From the NCBI GenBank assembly GCA_045658425.1, contig JAZOVB010000048.1, forward strand, positions 1 to 47,670: DNA of 47,670 nucleotides. Direction: 5' to 3'. Position numbers and translations under genes: made by a program. Shown piece by piece: positions 1-7,227 of this stretch (positions within the stretch are counted from its first letter, which is position 1; the number at the start of each line of letters is the position of its first letter). The stretch comes from SIG450 sp045658425 (GTDB taxonomy: Bacteria; Bacillota; Clostridia; UMGS1840; HGM11507). The notes beneath the pieces were generated by a model. The model did not search any database. It had not been told where the DNA came from and saw only the letters and a program-made list of their open reading frames with translations.

Positions 1-238
1 AAAAAATAAAAAGCTTATAGGCGCTGCCGGAAGTGAAATTATTTTAAGAGGAGGTACCGCTGAAATAATTGCTTCCAATCTTGGCGGGCTTTCCGATGTA
101 ACTGCTGCCGGTGATTTAAACAACGGAATATCCGTTCCTGTTAATCATCTGTTGATTATCCCAAGAGATGACGGAAGAGGATTTAAAGCAATTACTGATG
201 TAATTGTAATGGTTAAAGGCGGTTATGAAATTAAATAG
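1..238 (+). CDS. 3' end of a truncated protein of unknown function
   Basis: This is an open frame running in from the window edge (codons begin at base 2) and ending in TAG at 236-238. The visible 78 residues are glycine-rich and probably beta-structured, with a stretch reading LLIIPRDDGRGF followed by an MVKGGYEIK terminus. I have an impression of similar C-termini on secreted clostridial proteins, but I do not recognise the family firmly. No membrane anchor is visible in this part. The start and any signal peptide lie outside the window. The stop is followed within 4 bases by the thiT promoter, so the two genes are probably transcribed separately. Confidence 0.6.
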   Translation, partial: KNKKLIGAAGSEIILRGGTAEIIASNLGGLSDVTAAGDLNNGISVPVNHLLIIPRDDGRGFKAITDVIVMVKGGYEIK

Positions 239-241
239 GTC

Positions 242-270
242 TTGACAAATTATTGTATGTGTATTATACT
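242..270 (+). promoter_or_regulatory. SigA-type promoter of the TPP riboswitch/thiT
   Basis: A perfect -35 hexamer TTGACA (242-247) and a near-perfect -10 TATACT (265-270) are separated by exactly 17 bp. The predicted start near 277 lies just before the riboswitch aptamer, which supports the call. Confidence 0.85.
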
Positions 271-280
271 GTTTTTGAAA

Positions 281-369
281 CAAGGGGAGCCAAAAGAGTT
301 TATAACTCGGCTGAGAGGAAGGTAAGCTTCGACCCGTAACCTGATTTGGATAATGCCAACGTAGGGAAT
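281..369 (+). promoter_or_regulatory. TPP riboswitch (THI element)
   Basis: The conserved parts of the thiamine pyrophosphate aptamer are present in order. These are GGGGAGCC at 284-291, the CTGAGAGG pyrimidine-sensor loop near 311-318, and the second arm ACCCGTAACCTGAT...ATGCCAACGTAGGG (332-366). The aptamer lies between a promoter and an intrinsic terminator and precedes a thiamine transporter. It should therefore switch thiT off by premature termination when TPP is abundant. A self-complementary segment at 372-383 (TATGCGCGCATA) between aptamer and terminator could form part of the switching structure. Confidence 0.95.
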
Positions 370-387
370 ATTATGCGCGCATATTAT

Positions 388-417
388 ACCACAGGTCTTG
401 TTGCCTGTGGTTTTTTT
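388..417 (+). terminator. Riboswitch-controlled intrinsic terminator
   Basis: The stem CCACAGG (389-395) pairs with CCTGTGG (404-410) and is followed by seven T residues (411-417). It lies 19 bases after the TPP aptamer and 50 bases before thiT, so it is the expression platform rather than the end of a gene. Confidence 0.85.
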
Positions 418-466
418 ATGAAATTTCAACGGGTTCCTTTGTTATTAAAAAGAAAGGAATAAAATT

Positions 467-1024
467 ATGAACAAAAAAATATTTAATTTAACAAGGGCGT
501 CTGTAATGATTGCCTTAGCTACTGCATTGTCTTTTTTTAAAGTATTTGAATTAGGAAATGGAGGTTCTGTTACTCTGGGGAGTATGGTACCGATAATTCT
601 TGTTTCATTTATTCTTGATTTTAAATGGGGAATTCTTACATCATTTGTGTATTCCCTTATACAAATGTTACTTCAGGGAGTTGCTGCTCCTCCTGTTGAA
701 AATTTCCTGTGGTATTTTCTTGTAGTAACTCTTGATTACATAATTGCATTTACTGTTTTAGGTTTTGCAGGGGGAATAACCCGAAAAATTAATAACATAA
801 ATGTTAAAGTCATAACAGGGACTGTCTTGGTAGTTATACTGCGTTTTTTATGTCACTTATTGTCAGGAATAATAATATGGGGTGTTTATGCACCTGAAGG
901 ACAAAGCGTATTTGTATATTCACTTCTTTATAATGGTTCCTATATGCTGGGAGAACTGATTATTACAGTGACTATAATGATGCTGATATCAAATATAAAA
1001 TTCTTTAAAAGTATGATGAAATAA
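467..1024 (+). CDS. thiT: Thiamine-specific ECF transporter S component ThiT
   Basis: This is a 185-residue membrane protein with about six hydrophobic segments. It binds thiamine and works with the EcfA1A2T energising module, encoded here at 22866-25382. The ThiT hallmark GGSVTLGSMVPI is at residues 32-43. The thiamine-binding residues known from Lactococcus ThiT (His125, Trp133, Tyr146, Asn151) appear with the same spacing as His130, Trp138, Tyr151 and Asn156, the Trp-Tyr stretch containing YAPEG. An AAAGGA site precedes the ATG at the proper distance. The gene sits alone behind a TPP riboswitch, as expected for thiamine uptake. A weak hairpin (1031-1046) follows it. Confidence 0.95.
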   Translation: MNKKIFNLTRASVMIALATALSFFKVFELGNGGSVTLGSMVPIILVSFILDFKWGILTSFVYSLIQMLLQGVAAPPVENFLWYFLVVTLDYIIAFTVLGFAGGITRKINNINVKVITGTVLVVILRFLCHLLSGIIIWGVYAPEGQSVFVYSLLYNGSYMLGELIITVTIMMLISNIKFFKSMMK

Positions 1025-1033
1025 AAAAATAAA

Positions 1034-1099
1034 TGTCGAAACATTTTTGCCGTGTCAGGCTGTGTTTTGACATTTTTTTATTATTGTAAAATGTATAAT
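1034..1099 (+). promoter_or_regulatory. Probable Spo0A-controlled spoIIG promoter
   Basis: A consensus -35 TTGACA (1067-1072) and -10 TATAAT (1094-1099) are separated by 21 bp instead of 17. The Bacillus subtilis spoIIG promoter is known for the same kind of over-long spacer (22 bp) and depends on phosphorylated Spo0A. An exact 0A box, TGTCGAA, lies at 1034-1040. The -35 region reads TTTGACA (1066-1072), which matches the inverted 0A box TTCGACA at six of seven bases. The assignment rests on motif and position only. The 0A box also falls in the loop region of a weak 6-bp hairpin (1031-1046). Confidence 0.6.
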
Positions 1100-1117
1100 C
1101 ATAATGGTGATGATTTT

Positions 1118-1951
1118 ATGATTGTATATTGGGATATGTTGTTTTTAATAAATTTTTTTATGGATTACTTAACTATATATACCTCGTCAAAATTATCAGG
1201 GATTTATTCCTCTAAGATAAAGACCGGGATAGCTGCTCTTATAGGCGGTGTTTATGGTATTTTTATGTTTGAAAACTCATTTATGGGTTTGATAGGTATA
1301 TTTGTGTCTGTTTTAATGATATATATCGCCTTTTCGCATATAAATGTAAAACTTGTTCTTATTTTTTACTGCAATTTGTTTTTACTTGGGGGGATTGCAA
1401 TGTGTTTAAATACTTTATTTAGTTATGCAAAAAGGATTGAGTATATGATATATACTGAAAATGTTCTCTGGTTGACATTAATCGGAAGTACTATAAGTGT
1501 TTTTTTAATTTGTTGTCTTTTTAAAATATTTAAAAGAAATATTATTAAAGAAAGGCAGATACAAAAAATTTTAGTATCTTTTGAAGGCAGAAATATTATT
1601 ATTGCAGGGTTAATGGATACAGGTAATTTGCTTTTGGATCCTGTGACAGGATATCCTGTTATTCTGGTATTTTATGAAAAAATAAAGGAGATTTTACCTG
1701 ATTCGTTGAAATTATTTTTGTCGGAGGATGGCGATTTAACAACTTTATTAAATATTAAATATAAAAATAAAATAAGGCTCATACCTTATAAAACTGCCGG
1801 TAATGAAAGCGTGTTAAAGGGATTCCGCCCTGATTATATAATTCTTAATGATGATGGTAAGAGGGTGATTAAAGATATTGTTATTGCAGTAGTATATAAA
1901 CAAATGTCCGCAAATAATGAATTTGAGGCAGTACTTAACCCACAGCTATAG
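1118..1951 (+). CDS. spoIIGA: Sigma-E processing peptidase SpoIIGA
   Basis: This is a 277-residue membrane-bound aspartic protease that removes the prosequence of sigma-E at the septum during sporulation. The N-terminal half holds about five hydrophobic segments, starting with YWDMLFLINFFMDY. The C-terminal half carries the active-site motif DTGN at residues 167-170, which corresponds to the catalytic Asp183 region of the Bacillus enzyme. I chose the ATG at 1118 because it follows GGTGA at a suitable distance and starts with the family's usual residues. An upstream in-frame start at 1052 would lie inside the promoter. Nine bases separate it from its substrate gene sigE. Confidence 0.92.
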   Translation: MIVYWDMLFLINFFMDYLTIYTSSKLSGIYSSKIKTGIAALIGGVYGIFMFENSFMGLIGIFVSVLMIYIAFSHINVKLVLIFYCNLFLLGGIAMCLNTLFSYAKRIEYMIYTENVLWLTLIGSTISVFLICCLFKIFKRNIIKERQIQKILVSFEGRNIIIAGLMDTGNLLLDPVTGYPVILVFYEKIKEILPDSLKLFLSEDGDLTTLLNIKYKNKIRLIPYKTAGNESVLKGFRPDYIILNDDGKRVIKDIVIAVVYKQMSANNEFEAVLNPQL

Positions 1952-1960
1952 GAGTATAAT

Positions 1961-2671
1961 ATGAAAATCTTAGAAATTTTGAAAAAAATTATAGGTATAA
2001 TTTATAAAAAAGAAAACTATCTGGAATATATAGGCGGTGTAGATATACTTCCTCCGCCTCTCAGTTTGGAAGAAGAAGAAAAATATATTAATGAATTGCA
2101 AAAAGGTACAAAAGGCGCAAAGGAATATATAATAGAGCATAATTTAAGATTGGTTGTTTATATCGCACGGAAATTTGAAAATACAGGGATATGTGTTGAA
2201 GATTTAATCTCAATAGGAACTATTGGTCTTATAAAAGCTATTAACACTTTTAATCCTGAAAAAAATATTAAATTGGCAACTTATGCATCAAAGTGTATAG
2301 AAAATGAAATATTGATGTATCTTAGAAAGACCGCTAATCGTAAGGTGGAAATATCAATTGATGAGCCTCTTAATGTGGATTGGGACGGAAATGAGTTGCT
2401 TTTGTCTGATGTGCTTGGAACTGATAATGATGTTATATATAAATCCCTCGAGGAAAAGGTTGACAGGGAACTTCTTGAAGAAGCTCTTTCGAAATTATCT
2501 AAAAGAGAACAAAATATAATGAACTTAAGATTTGGATTGATAAAAGGGGGAGAGAAAACTCAAAAAGAGGTTGCTGATATGTTGGGAATAAGTCAATCAT
2601 ACATATCAAGATTAGAAAAAAAGATAATAGGAAAACTGCAAAGGGAAATCAATAGAATGCTGGAAATTTAA
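1961..2671 (+). CDS. sigE: RNA polymerase sporulation sigma factor SigE
   Basis: This 236-residue sigma-70 family factor directs early mother-cell transcription. An amphipathic prosequence of about 22 residues precedes YIGGVDILPPPL, which matches the region where SpoIIGA cuts Bacillus pro-sigma-E (YIGG...LPPPL). Region 2 follows with HNLRLVVYIARKF and DLISIGTIGLIKA. Region 4 has the helix-turn-helix near EVADMLGISQSYISRLE. The AGGAG site overlaps the spacer after spoIIGA, so both genes form one operon. In Bacillus sigG follows directly, but here a strong terminator follows and no sigG is present in the window. Confidence 0.96.
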   Translation: MKILEILKKIIGIIYKKENYLEYIGGVDILPPPLSLEEEEKYINELQKGTKGAKEYIIEHNLRLVVYIARKFENTGICVEDLISIGTIGLIKAINTFNPEKNIKLATYASKCIENEILMYLRKTANRKVEISIDEPLNVDWDGNELLLSDVLGTDNDVIYKSLEEKVDRELLEEALSKLSKREQNIMNLRFGLIKGGEKTQKEVADMLGISQSYISRLEKKIIGKLQREINRMLEI

Positions 2672-2713
2672 AATAAGCTATGTAAAGTTAAATGCTTTAC
2701 ATAGCTTATTTTA
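2669..2713 (+). terminator. Long terminator hairpin after sigE
   Basis: A perfect 19-bp stem (2669-2687 with 2695-2713) encloses a 7-base loop. The left arm includes the sigE stop codon and the right arm ends in TTATTTTA. The A/T-rich outer arms make it work as a terminator in either direction. It separates the sporulation operon from cdaA. Confidence 0.85.
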
Positions 2714-2752
2714 ATATGCGTGAAAAAAATCGAATTATTTTTTAAAAAAGTA

Positions 2753-2781
2753 ATGACAAATACCATAAAAAGTTGTATAAT
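2753..2781 (+). promoter_or_regulatory. SigA-type promoter of cdaA-cdaR
   Basis: ATGACA (2753-2758) and TATAAT (2776-2781) are separated by 17 bp. The predicted start near 2788 lies upstream of the GTG at 2822. It excludes a longer in-frame start at 2720. Confidence 0.7.
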
Positions 2782-2821
2782 ATATCTGATAATTATATTA
2801 AAAGGGGAAGTGGGTGTCAAA

Positions 2822-3649
2822 GTGAAGGATTTATTATCTTGGTTAATTATTTTTCTTTCAGTAGCAATTGATATTGCAATAGTAAGTTTTTTGTTCTACA
2901 AAGTAATTATATTTTTCCGTAATACTCGTGCGTATCAGTTGTTAAAAGGAATTGCACTGGTGTTGATTATTTCGCAGTTAAGTGAAATTTTTGGTTTTTC
3001 TGCAATCAGCTTTATACTGAAAAATACCTTGCAGATTGGATTGATAGCTGTTGTTATTTTATTCCAGCCCGAAATAAGAAAAGTGTTATCCGAAATGGGC
3101 AGTCACGGTTTTAAACTTTTTAATATCGAAGAAAACAGCGAGAGTGAAGCTGTCAACAAACTTGTAAAAAGTATTGTTGATTCCTGCTTTGAACTTTCAA
3201 AGCTTGGTTATGGTGCATTGATTGTTCTTGAAAGAAAGGTGAAAATCGGGGATGTAATAAGAACAGGAATTAATCTTAATTCTGAAGCTTCTACCGAGCT
3301 CCTTGTTAATATATTTGTTCCAAACACACCGTTACACGACGGAGCTGTTGTTATCGGTGATGATAAAATTAAAGCGGCTGCATGTTTTTTACCGCTTTCC
3401 CAGAATGAAAATCTGTCGAGTGACCTTGGTACAAGACACAGAGCAGGTATTGGTATTACTGAATCTACCGATGCAATATCTATTATTGTATCTGAAGAAA
3501 CCGGTAAAATATCAGTTGCAAATGATGGTGTGCTTTCCAGAAATCTTAATGAAGATAAACTTTTTAATACACTAAAACAAGCACTTATTGTTGAAACAAC
3601 AAAAAACAAGAAAAATAAGGTCTGGAGGTTTAAGAAAAATGAAAAATAA
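2822..3649 (+). CDS. cdaA: Membrane diadenylate cyclase CdaA
   Basis: This is a 275-residue enzyme that condenses two ATP into cyclic-di-AMP, a second messenger for potassium and cell-wall homeostasis. Three hydrophobic segments occupy roughly residues 5-85. The DisA_N catalytic domain follows, with DGA at 173-175 and RHR at 205-207, the two signature motifs. The length matches the Bacillus protein (about 273). The start is taken as GTG 2822: AAAGGGG lies upstream, although the spacing of about 14 bases is long, and the promoter rules out an earlier start. It overlaps cdaR by 11 bases, the usual partner. Confidence 0.93.
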   Translation: MKDLLSWLIIFLSVAIDIAIVSFLFYKVIIFFRNTRAYQLLKGIALVLIISQLSEIFGFSAISFILKNTLQIGLIAVVILFQPEIRKVLSEMGSHGFKLFNIEENSESEAVNKLVKSIVDSCFELSKLGYGALIVLERKVKIGDVIRTGINLNSEASTELLVNIFVPNTPLHDGAVVIGDDKIKAAACFLPLSQNENLSSDLGTRHRAGIGITESTDAISIIVSEETGKISVANDGVLSRNLNEDKLFNTLKQALIVETTKNKKNKVWRFKKNEK

Positions 3650-4595
3650 ACTAAAAGACAATTTACTTTTGAAGATTATATCTGTCAGTATAGCTATAAT
3701 AGTATGGTTATATATTCAGGTTATTCAGTCACCTGTTAATGATTTTTATTTTTATAATATTGAAGTACTTGATTCGGATGGAAATGAAATTGCGGCAGAT
3801 ATTTTAAAGGATAGAGATTTGTATATAGTTAAAGGTGAAAATCCAACTGTAGATATTCACGTTCGTACATCCTTGCTTAAGCTTTTGAATTTAAAAAAAG
3901 GCTCCTATGAAGCCCGTGTTGATTTATCGGGAGCACCAAATTCTCAAACATATCCGGTGAGGATTGTAAAAAAAGGAGATAATCTTAACGATATTGATAT
4001 AAGCGTAAGAAATGCAAAACAAGTAGCAATAGAATTTGAAAAAATAGAGTTAAAAGATGATGTTTCAGTTGAATTTAATATAGATAAAAAGCAACTATCT
4101 TCGGAGTATTATACAGATGAAACATTTGTTACTCTTGACAAACCTTATATCCGTATTAAAGCTCCAAAATCATTTGATACCGATAAAATCAAGGCTGTGA
4201 TTGATATTGATTTAACGGGTAAAACCGAAAGATTCAGCGAAGCGTATGATGTTAAACTGATGTATAACAATAACAGACCGGTATCATTGGAAGAAAATTG
4301 TATTGAACTTATTGATGAGAGTGTTACGGTTGATGTAAATGTTCTTTATCAGAAGGATGTTGAATTGAAACTTTCCAATAAAAATAACAAACTTGAACTT
4401 AAAGCAGAACCTTCAAAGGTTAAGGTTGTAGGAAATAAAGATGCTATTAAAAATATGATTGATTTAACAATCAGGGAATTTAAACTTGAAAAAGAAGAAA
4501 TCGGCTACACTCAAAAAATAAAAATTCCTGCATCTGATAAATATACAACAATACCTGATACGGTAACCATCAGAATAACAGATAATCACGAATAA
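3639..4595 (+). CDS. cdaR: CdaA regulatory protein CdaR (YbbR domains)
   Basis: This is a 318-residue protein with one N-terminal membrane segment (about residues 10-28, IISVSIAIIVWLYIQV). An extracytoplasmic region follows that appears to consist of repeated YbbR-type beta domains, each with charged, lysine-rich strands and endings such as VKVVG. CdaR binds CdaA and modulates its activity. The ATG at 3639 follows GGAGG closely and gives an 11-base overlap with cdaA, which suggests translational coupling. In Bacillus the third gene of this operon is glmM, but here a COG2509 FAD protein follows. Confidence 0.9.
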   Translation: MKNKLKDNLLLKIISVSIAIIVWLYIQVIQSPVNDFYFYNIEVLDSDGNEIAADILKDRDLYIVKGENPTVDIHVRTSLLKLLNLKKGSYEARVDLSGAPNSQTYPVRIVKKGDNLNDIDISVRNAKQVAIEFEKIELKDDVSVEFNIDKKQLSSEYYTDETFVTLDKPYIRIKAPKSFDTDKIKAVIDIDLTGKTERFSEAYDVKLMYNNNRPVSLEENCIELIDESVTVDVNVLYQKDVELKLSNKNNKLELKAEPSKVKVVGNKDAIKNMIDLTIREFKLEKEEIGYTQKIKIPASDKYTTIPDTVTIRITDNHE

Positions 4596-4611
4596 AAGGG
4601 GGATGGATGAA

Positions 4612-6174
4612 TTGACAATTTGTGTTAACGATATCTTTTTGCCTGTTAACCATACTGTTGATGATGCATTCCAACTTGCTATTAAAAAAAGCGGTATAAA
4701 AAAAGACAATATAAAAAAACTCTATGTCAGAAAAAAATCTGTAGATGCCAGAGGTGGAGATGTAAAATTTGTATATTCAGTCTGCATTTCTTTGAATGAG
4801 CCAATAAGTGTAAAAAAACAGCATAGCAACAATGTGTTGGAAGAATATGAATATACAATAAAACCGGGTAAACAATTAAAAGAAAGACCGGTTATTATAG
4901 GATTTGGTCCTGCCGGAATATTTTGTGCCTACTTACTTACATTATACGGAGCCAAACCCATTGTGTTTGAAATGGGAAAGTCTGTTGATGAAAGAAAAAA
5001 AGATGTTGATTTATTCTTTGATAAAGGAATTTTTGATAAAACTTCCAATGTCCAGTTTGGCGAAGGTGGTGCAGGTACATTTTCTGATGGTAAGCTTACT
5101 ACAAGAATTAATGATAAAAGATGCAATTTTGTATTAAAAACTTTTCATAAGTTTGGTGCAGATGAAAGTATTTTATATGAGGCTCACCCTCATATCGGAA
5201 CAGATAAGTTAATGGGCATAATCAAAAACATAAGGCGATTTATCGAAGATAATGGCGGTGAGGTTTATTTTCAATCGGAAGTTACTGGATTACAGGTTGA
5301 AAAAAATCAAATAAAGGGAATTGTTCTTTCAAATGGCGAAACTATATTAACAGATAAAGTTGTTCTGGCAATTGGACACAGTAGCAGAAAAATGTATGAA
5401 CAACTTTGGCAGATGGGAATTGCAATGGAAAAGAAACCATTTTCTGTTGGTTTCAGAATAGAACATAAAAGAGAGTTTATAGATTATGGCAGGTATGGAA
5501 AATATGCAGGAAATGAATATTTAGGTGCTGCAGATTATCAGTTTTCGTATAGAAAAGGGGAAAGAGGCTGTTATACATTTTGCATGTGCCCCGGCGGACA
5601 GGTAATTGCTTCCAATTCGGAGGAATATACCGTTGTTACTAATGGTATGAGCAAATCGAAACGTGATGGTATTAATTCAAATAGTGCAGTTGTTGCTTCG
5701 GTTCTTCCTCAGGATATTGATGGAGATATTTTATCGGGAGTAGAATATCAAAGGATTCTTGAAAAAAAAGCTTATGAGCTTGGAGGATGTAAGTATTCAG
5801 CGCCATCTCAATTGTGTCGGGATTTTCTGCAAGATAAAAAAACCTCTGCTTTTTTATCGGTGAAACCAAGTTATCCTCTGGGTACTGAATTTGTTAATTT
5901 TAATGAATTTTTACCGAGTAAAATAAAAGATATGCTTAAAGTAGGTTTGGCATCTTTTGACAATAAAATAAAAGGATTTGCAACTGGGGATGGAGTGCTT
6001 ACCGGTTTTGAAACCAGAACAAGTGCACCGTTGAGAATACTAAGAGGAGAAGGGTATAATTCTATAAGTGTAAAAGGTCTGTATCCATGCGGTGAAGGCG
6101 CAGGATATGCCGGTGGAATAACCAGTGCAGCTGTTGATGGATTAAGAATAGCTCAGGCTATTTTGGAAGAATAA
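4612..6174 (+). CDS. FAD-dependent dehydrogenase of the COG2509 family
   Basis: This is a soluble flavoprotein of about 520 residues and unknown substrate. An N-terminal region of some 85 residues precedes the dinucleotide-binding motif IIGFGPAGIFCAYLL. Further family marks are NVQFGEGGAGTFSDGKL and, near the end, PCGEGAGYAGGITSAAVDG, which closes the FAD site. The start is a choice between ATG 4603 and TTG 4612. The AAAGGGGG site (4596-4602) touches the ATG, whereas TTG 4612 has normal 9-base spacing, so I prefer TTG. It follows cdaR by 16 bases in the same run. The physiological role is not known. Confidence 0.85.
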   Translation: MTICVNDIFLPVNHTVDDAFQLAIKKSGIKKDNIKKLYVRKKSVDARGGDVKFVYSVCISLNEPISVKKQHSNNVLEEYEYTIKPGKQLKERPVIIGFGPAGIFCAYLLTLYGAKPIVFEMGKSVDERKKDVDLFFDKGIFDKTSNVQFGEGGAGTFSDGKLTTRINDKRCNFVLKTFHKFGADESILYEAHPHIGTDKLMGIIKNIRRFIEDNGGEVYFQSEVTGLQVEKNQIKGIVLSNGETILTDKVVLAIGHSSRKMYEQLWQMGIAMEKKPFSVGFRIEHKREFIDYGRYGKYAGNEYLGAADYQFSYRKGERGCYTFCMCPGGQVIASNSEEYTVVTNGMSKSKRDGINSNSAVVASVLPQDIDGDILSGVEYQRILEKKAYELGGCKYSAPSQLCRDFLQDKKTSAFLSVKPSYPLGTEFVNFNEFLPSKIKDMLKVGLASFDNKIKGFATGDGVLTGFETRTSAPLRILRGEGYNSISVKGLYPCGEGAGYAGGITSAAVDGLRIAQAILEE

Positions 6175-6196
6175 TTATGAAATTGAGGTAATTAGT

Positions 6197-7225
6197 ATGG
6201 ATTTTATCAAACGAGGAAAAGAATTTGATTTAATTGGGTTTGGAGAGGTTATGTTAAGGCTTTCTCCTGATAGCAAAGAAAAAATTTCTACAAGTGAAAG
6301 TTTTGCTAAAAATGCAGGAGGAAGCGAACTTAATGTGGTATCGGGAGCGGCAATGCTTGGTGTTCGTTCTGCAATAATAACAAAACTTCCTGAAAATAAG
6401 TTAGGGCATTTTGTCAGAAATAAGATCAGATATGGTAATGTCAGTGATGATTATATCGTATATGATCACTCACCATCTAAAAGATTAGGGATTTATTTTT
6501 ATGAAAGCGGTGTGTACCCAAGAAAGTCATCAGTGGTTTATGACAGGGCGAATGCATCAATTACAACACTTTGTAATGAAGAAATTCCTGATGATATTTT
6601 TGATAAAACATCCATATTTCATATAAGCAGTATTTCTCTTGCTTTAGGTGAAACATTACGAACAACTGCCATTGACTGTATAAAGAAATTTAAAGAGGCA
6701 GGTGCAACTATTTCCTTTGATGTTAACTACCGTGCTACATTATGGGATGAGGATACTGCAAGAGAAACAATACAACAGATTTTACCGTATGTTGATATTT
6801 TGTTTGTATCAGAGGAAAGCTCAAGACGAATGTTCAGGAAAACCGGCACTTTAGAGGAAATTCAAAAAAGCTATGTTGAAGAGTATGGTTGTAAGATAGT
6901 TGCTACAACCAAAAGAGTTGTAATTAGTCCAACAAAACATAATTTTTCTTCACAAATATATTATGACTCTGCTTTTTATACCGAACCTGCGTATGAAAAT
7001 ATTGAAATTGTCGACCGTGTAGGTAGTGGCGATGCTTATGTTGCCGGAGTGCTTTATGGTATAATAACTCATTCGGATATAACAAGCGCACTTGAAATAG
7101 GAAATGCTATGTCGTCGGTAAAGAATACGATAAACGGTGATATGTGTTCTTGTAGTATAAGTGAGATTGAAGATGTTATAAAATCACACAAAAGCACCGG
7201 CCAACAAAGTGAAATGAACAGGTAA
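6197..7225 (+). CDS. kdgK: PfkB-family sugar kinase, KdgK-like
   Basis: This 342-residue ribokinase-fold kinase most resembles 2-dehydro-3-deoxygluconokinase, which makes KDPG from ATP and KDG. It begins with DLIGFGEVMLRLSP, has the AGGSELNV substrate-side glycines near residue 41, and the SFDVNYRATLW strand of KdgK-type enzymes. The PfkB signature 2 appears as DRVGSGDAYVAG, with the catalytic Asp in GSGD. The usual GAGD is changed to GSGD, a conservative change. No KDPG aldolase or uronate gene is nearby, so the substrate is inferred from sequence only. GAGGTAA precedes the ATG. Confidence 0.75.
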   Translation: MDFIKRGKEFDLIGFGEVMLRLSPDSKEKISTSESFAKNAGGSELNVVSGAAMLGVRSAIITKLPENKLGHFVRNKIRYGNVSDDYIVYDHSPSKRLGIYFYESGVYPRKSSVVYDRANASITTLCNEEIPDDIFDKTSIFHISSISLALGETLRTTAIDCIKKFKEAGATISFDVNYRATLWDEDTARETIQQILPYVDILFVSEESSRRMFRKTGTLEEIQKSYVEEYGCKIVATTKRVVISPTKHNFSSQIYYDSAFYTEPAYENIEIVDRVGSGDAYVAGVLYGIITHSDITSALEIGNAMSSVKNTINGDMCSCSISEIEDVIKSHKSTGQQSEMNR

Positions 7226-7227
7226 TT

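Noticed and set aside
1052..1117. Longer start for spoIIGA at 1052
   Set aside because: The extension overlaps the Spo0A-type promoter and has no ribosome site. The family starts at the ATG 1118.
2720..2821. Upstream in-frame start for cdaA at 2720
   Set aside because: The promoter at 2753-2781 lies inside this extension, so the transcript would begin after it, and the extra residues do not match the family.
3208..3609. 133-codon - strand frame over cdaA
   Set aside because: It is antisense to the DGA and RHR catalytic motifs of cdaA and has no independent support.
7012..7047. Inactive kinase because GAGD is changed to GSGD in the KdgK-like protein
   Set aside because: The catalytic aspartate is kept and Ser at this place is a mild change, so there is no reason to call it inactive.
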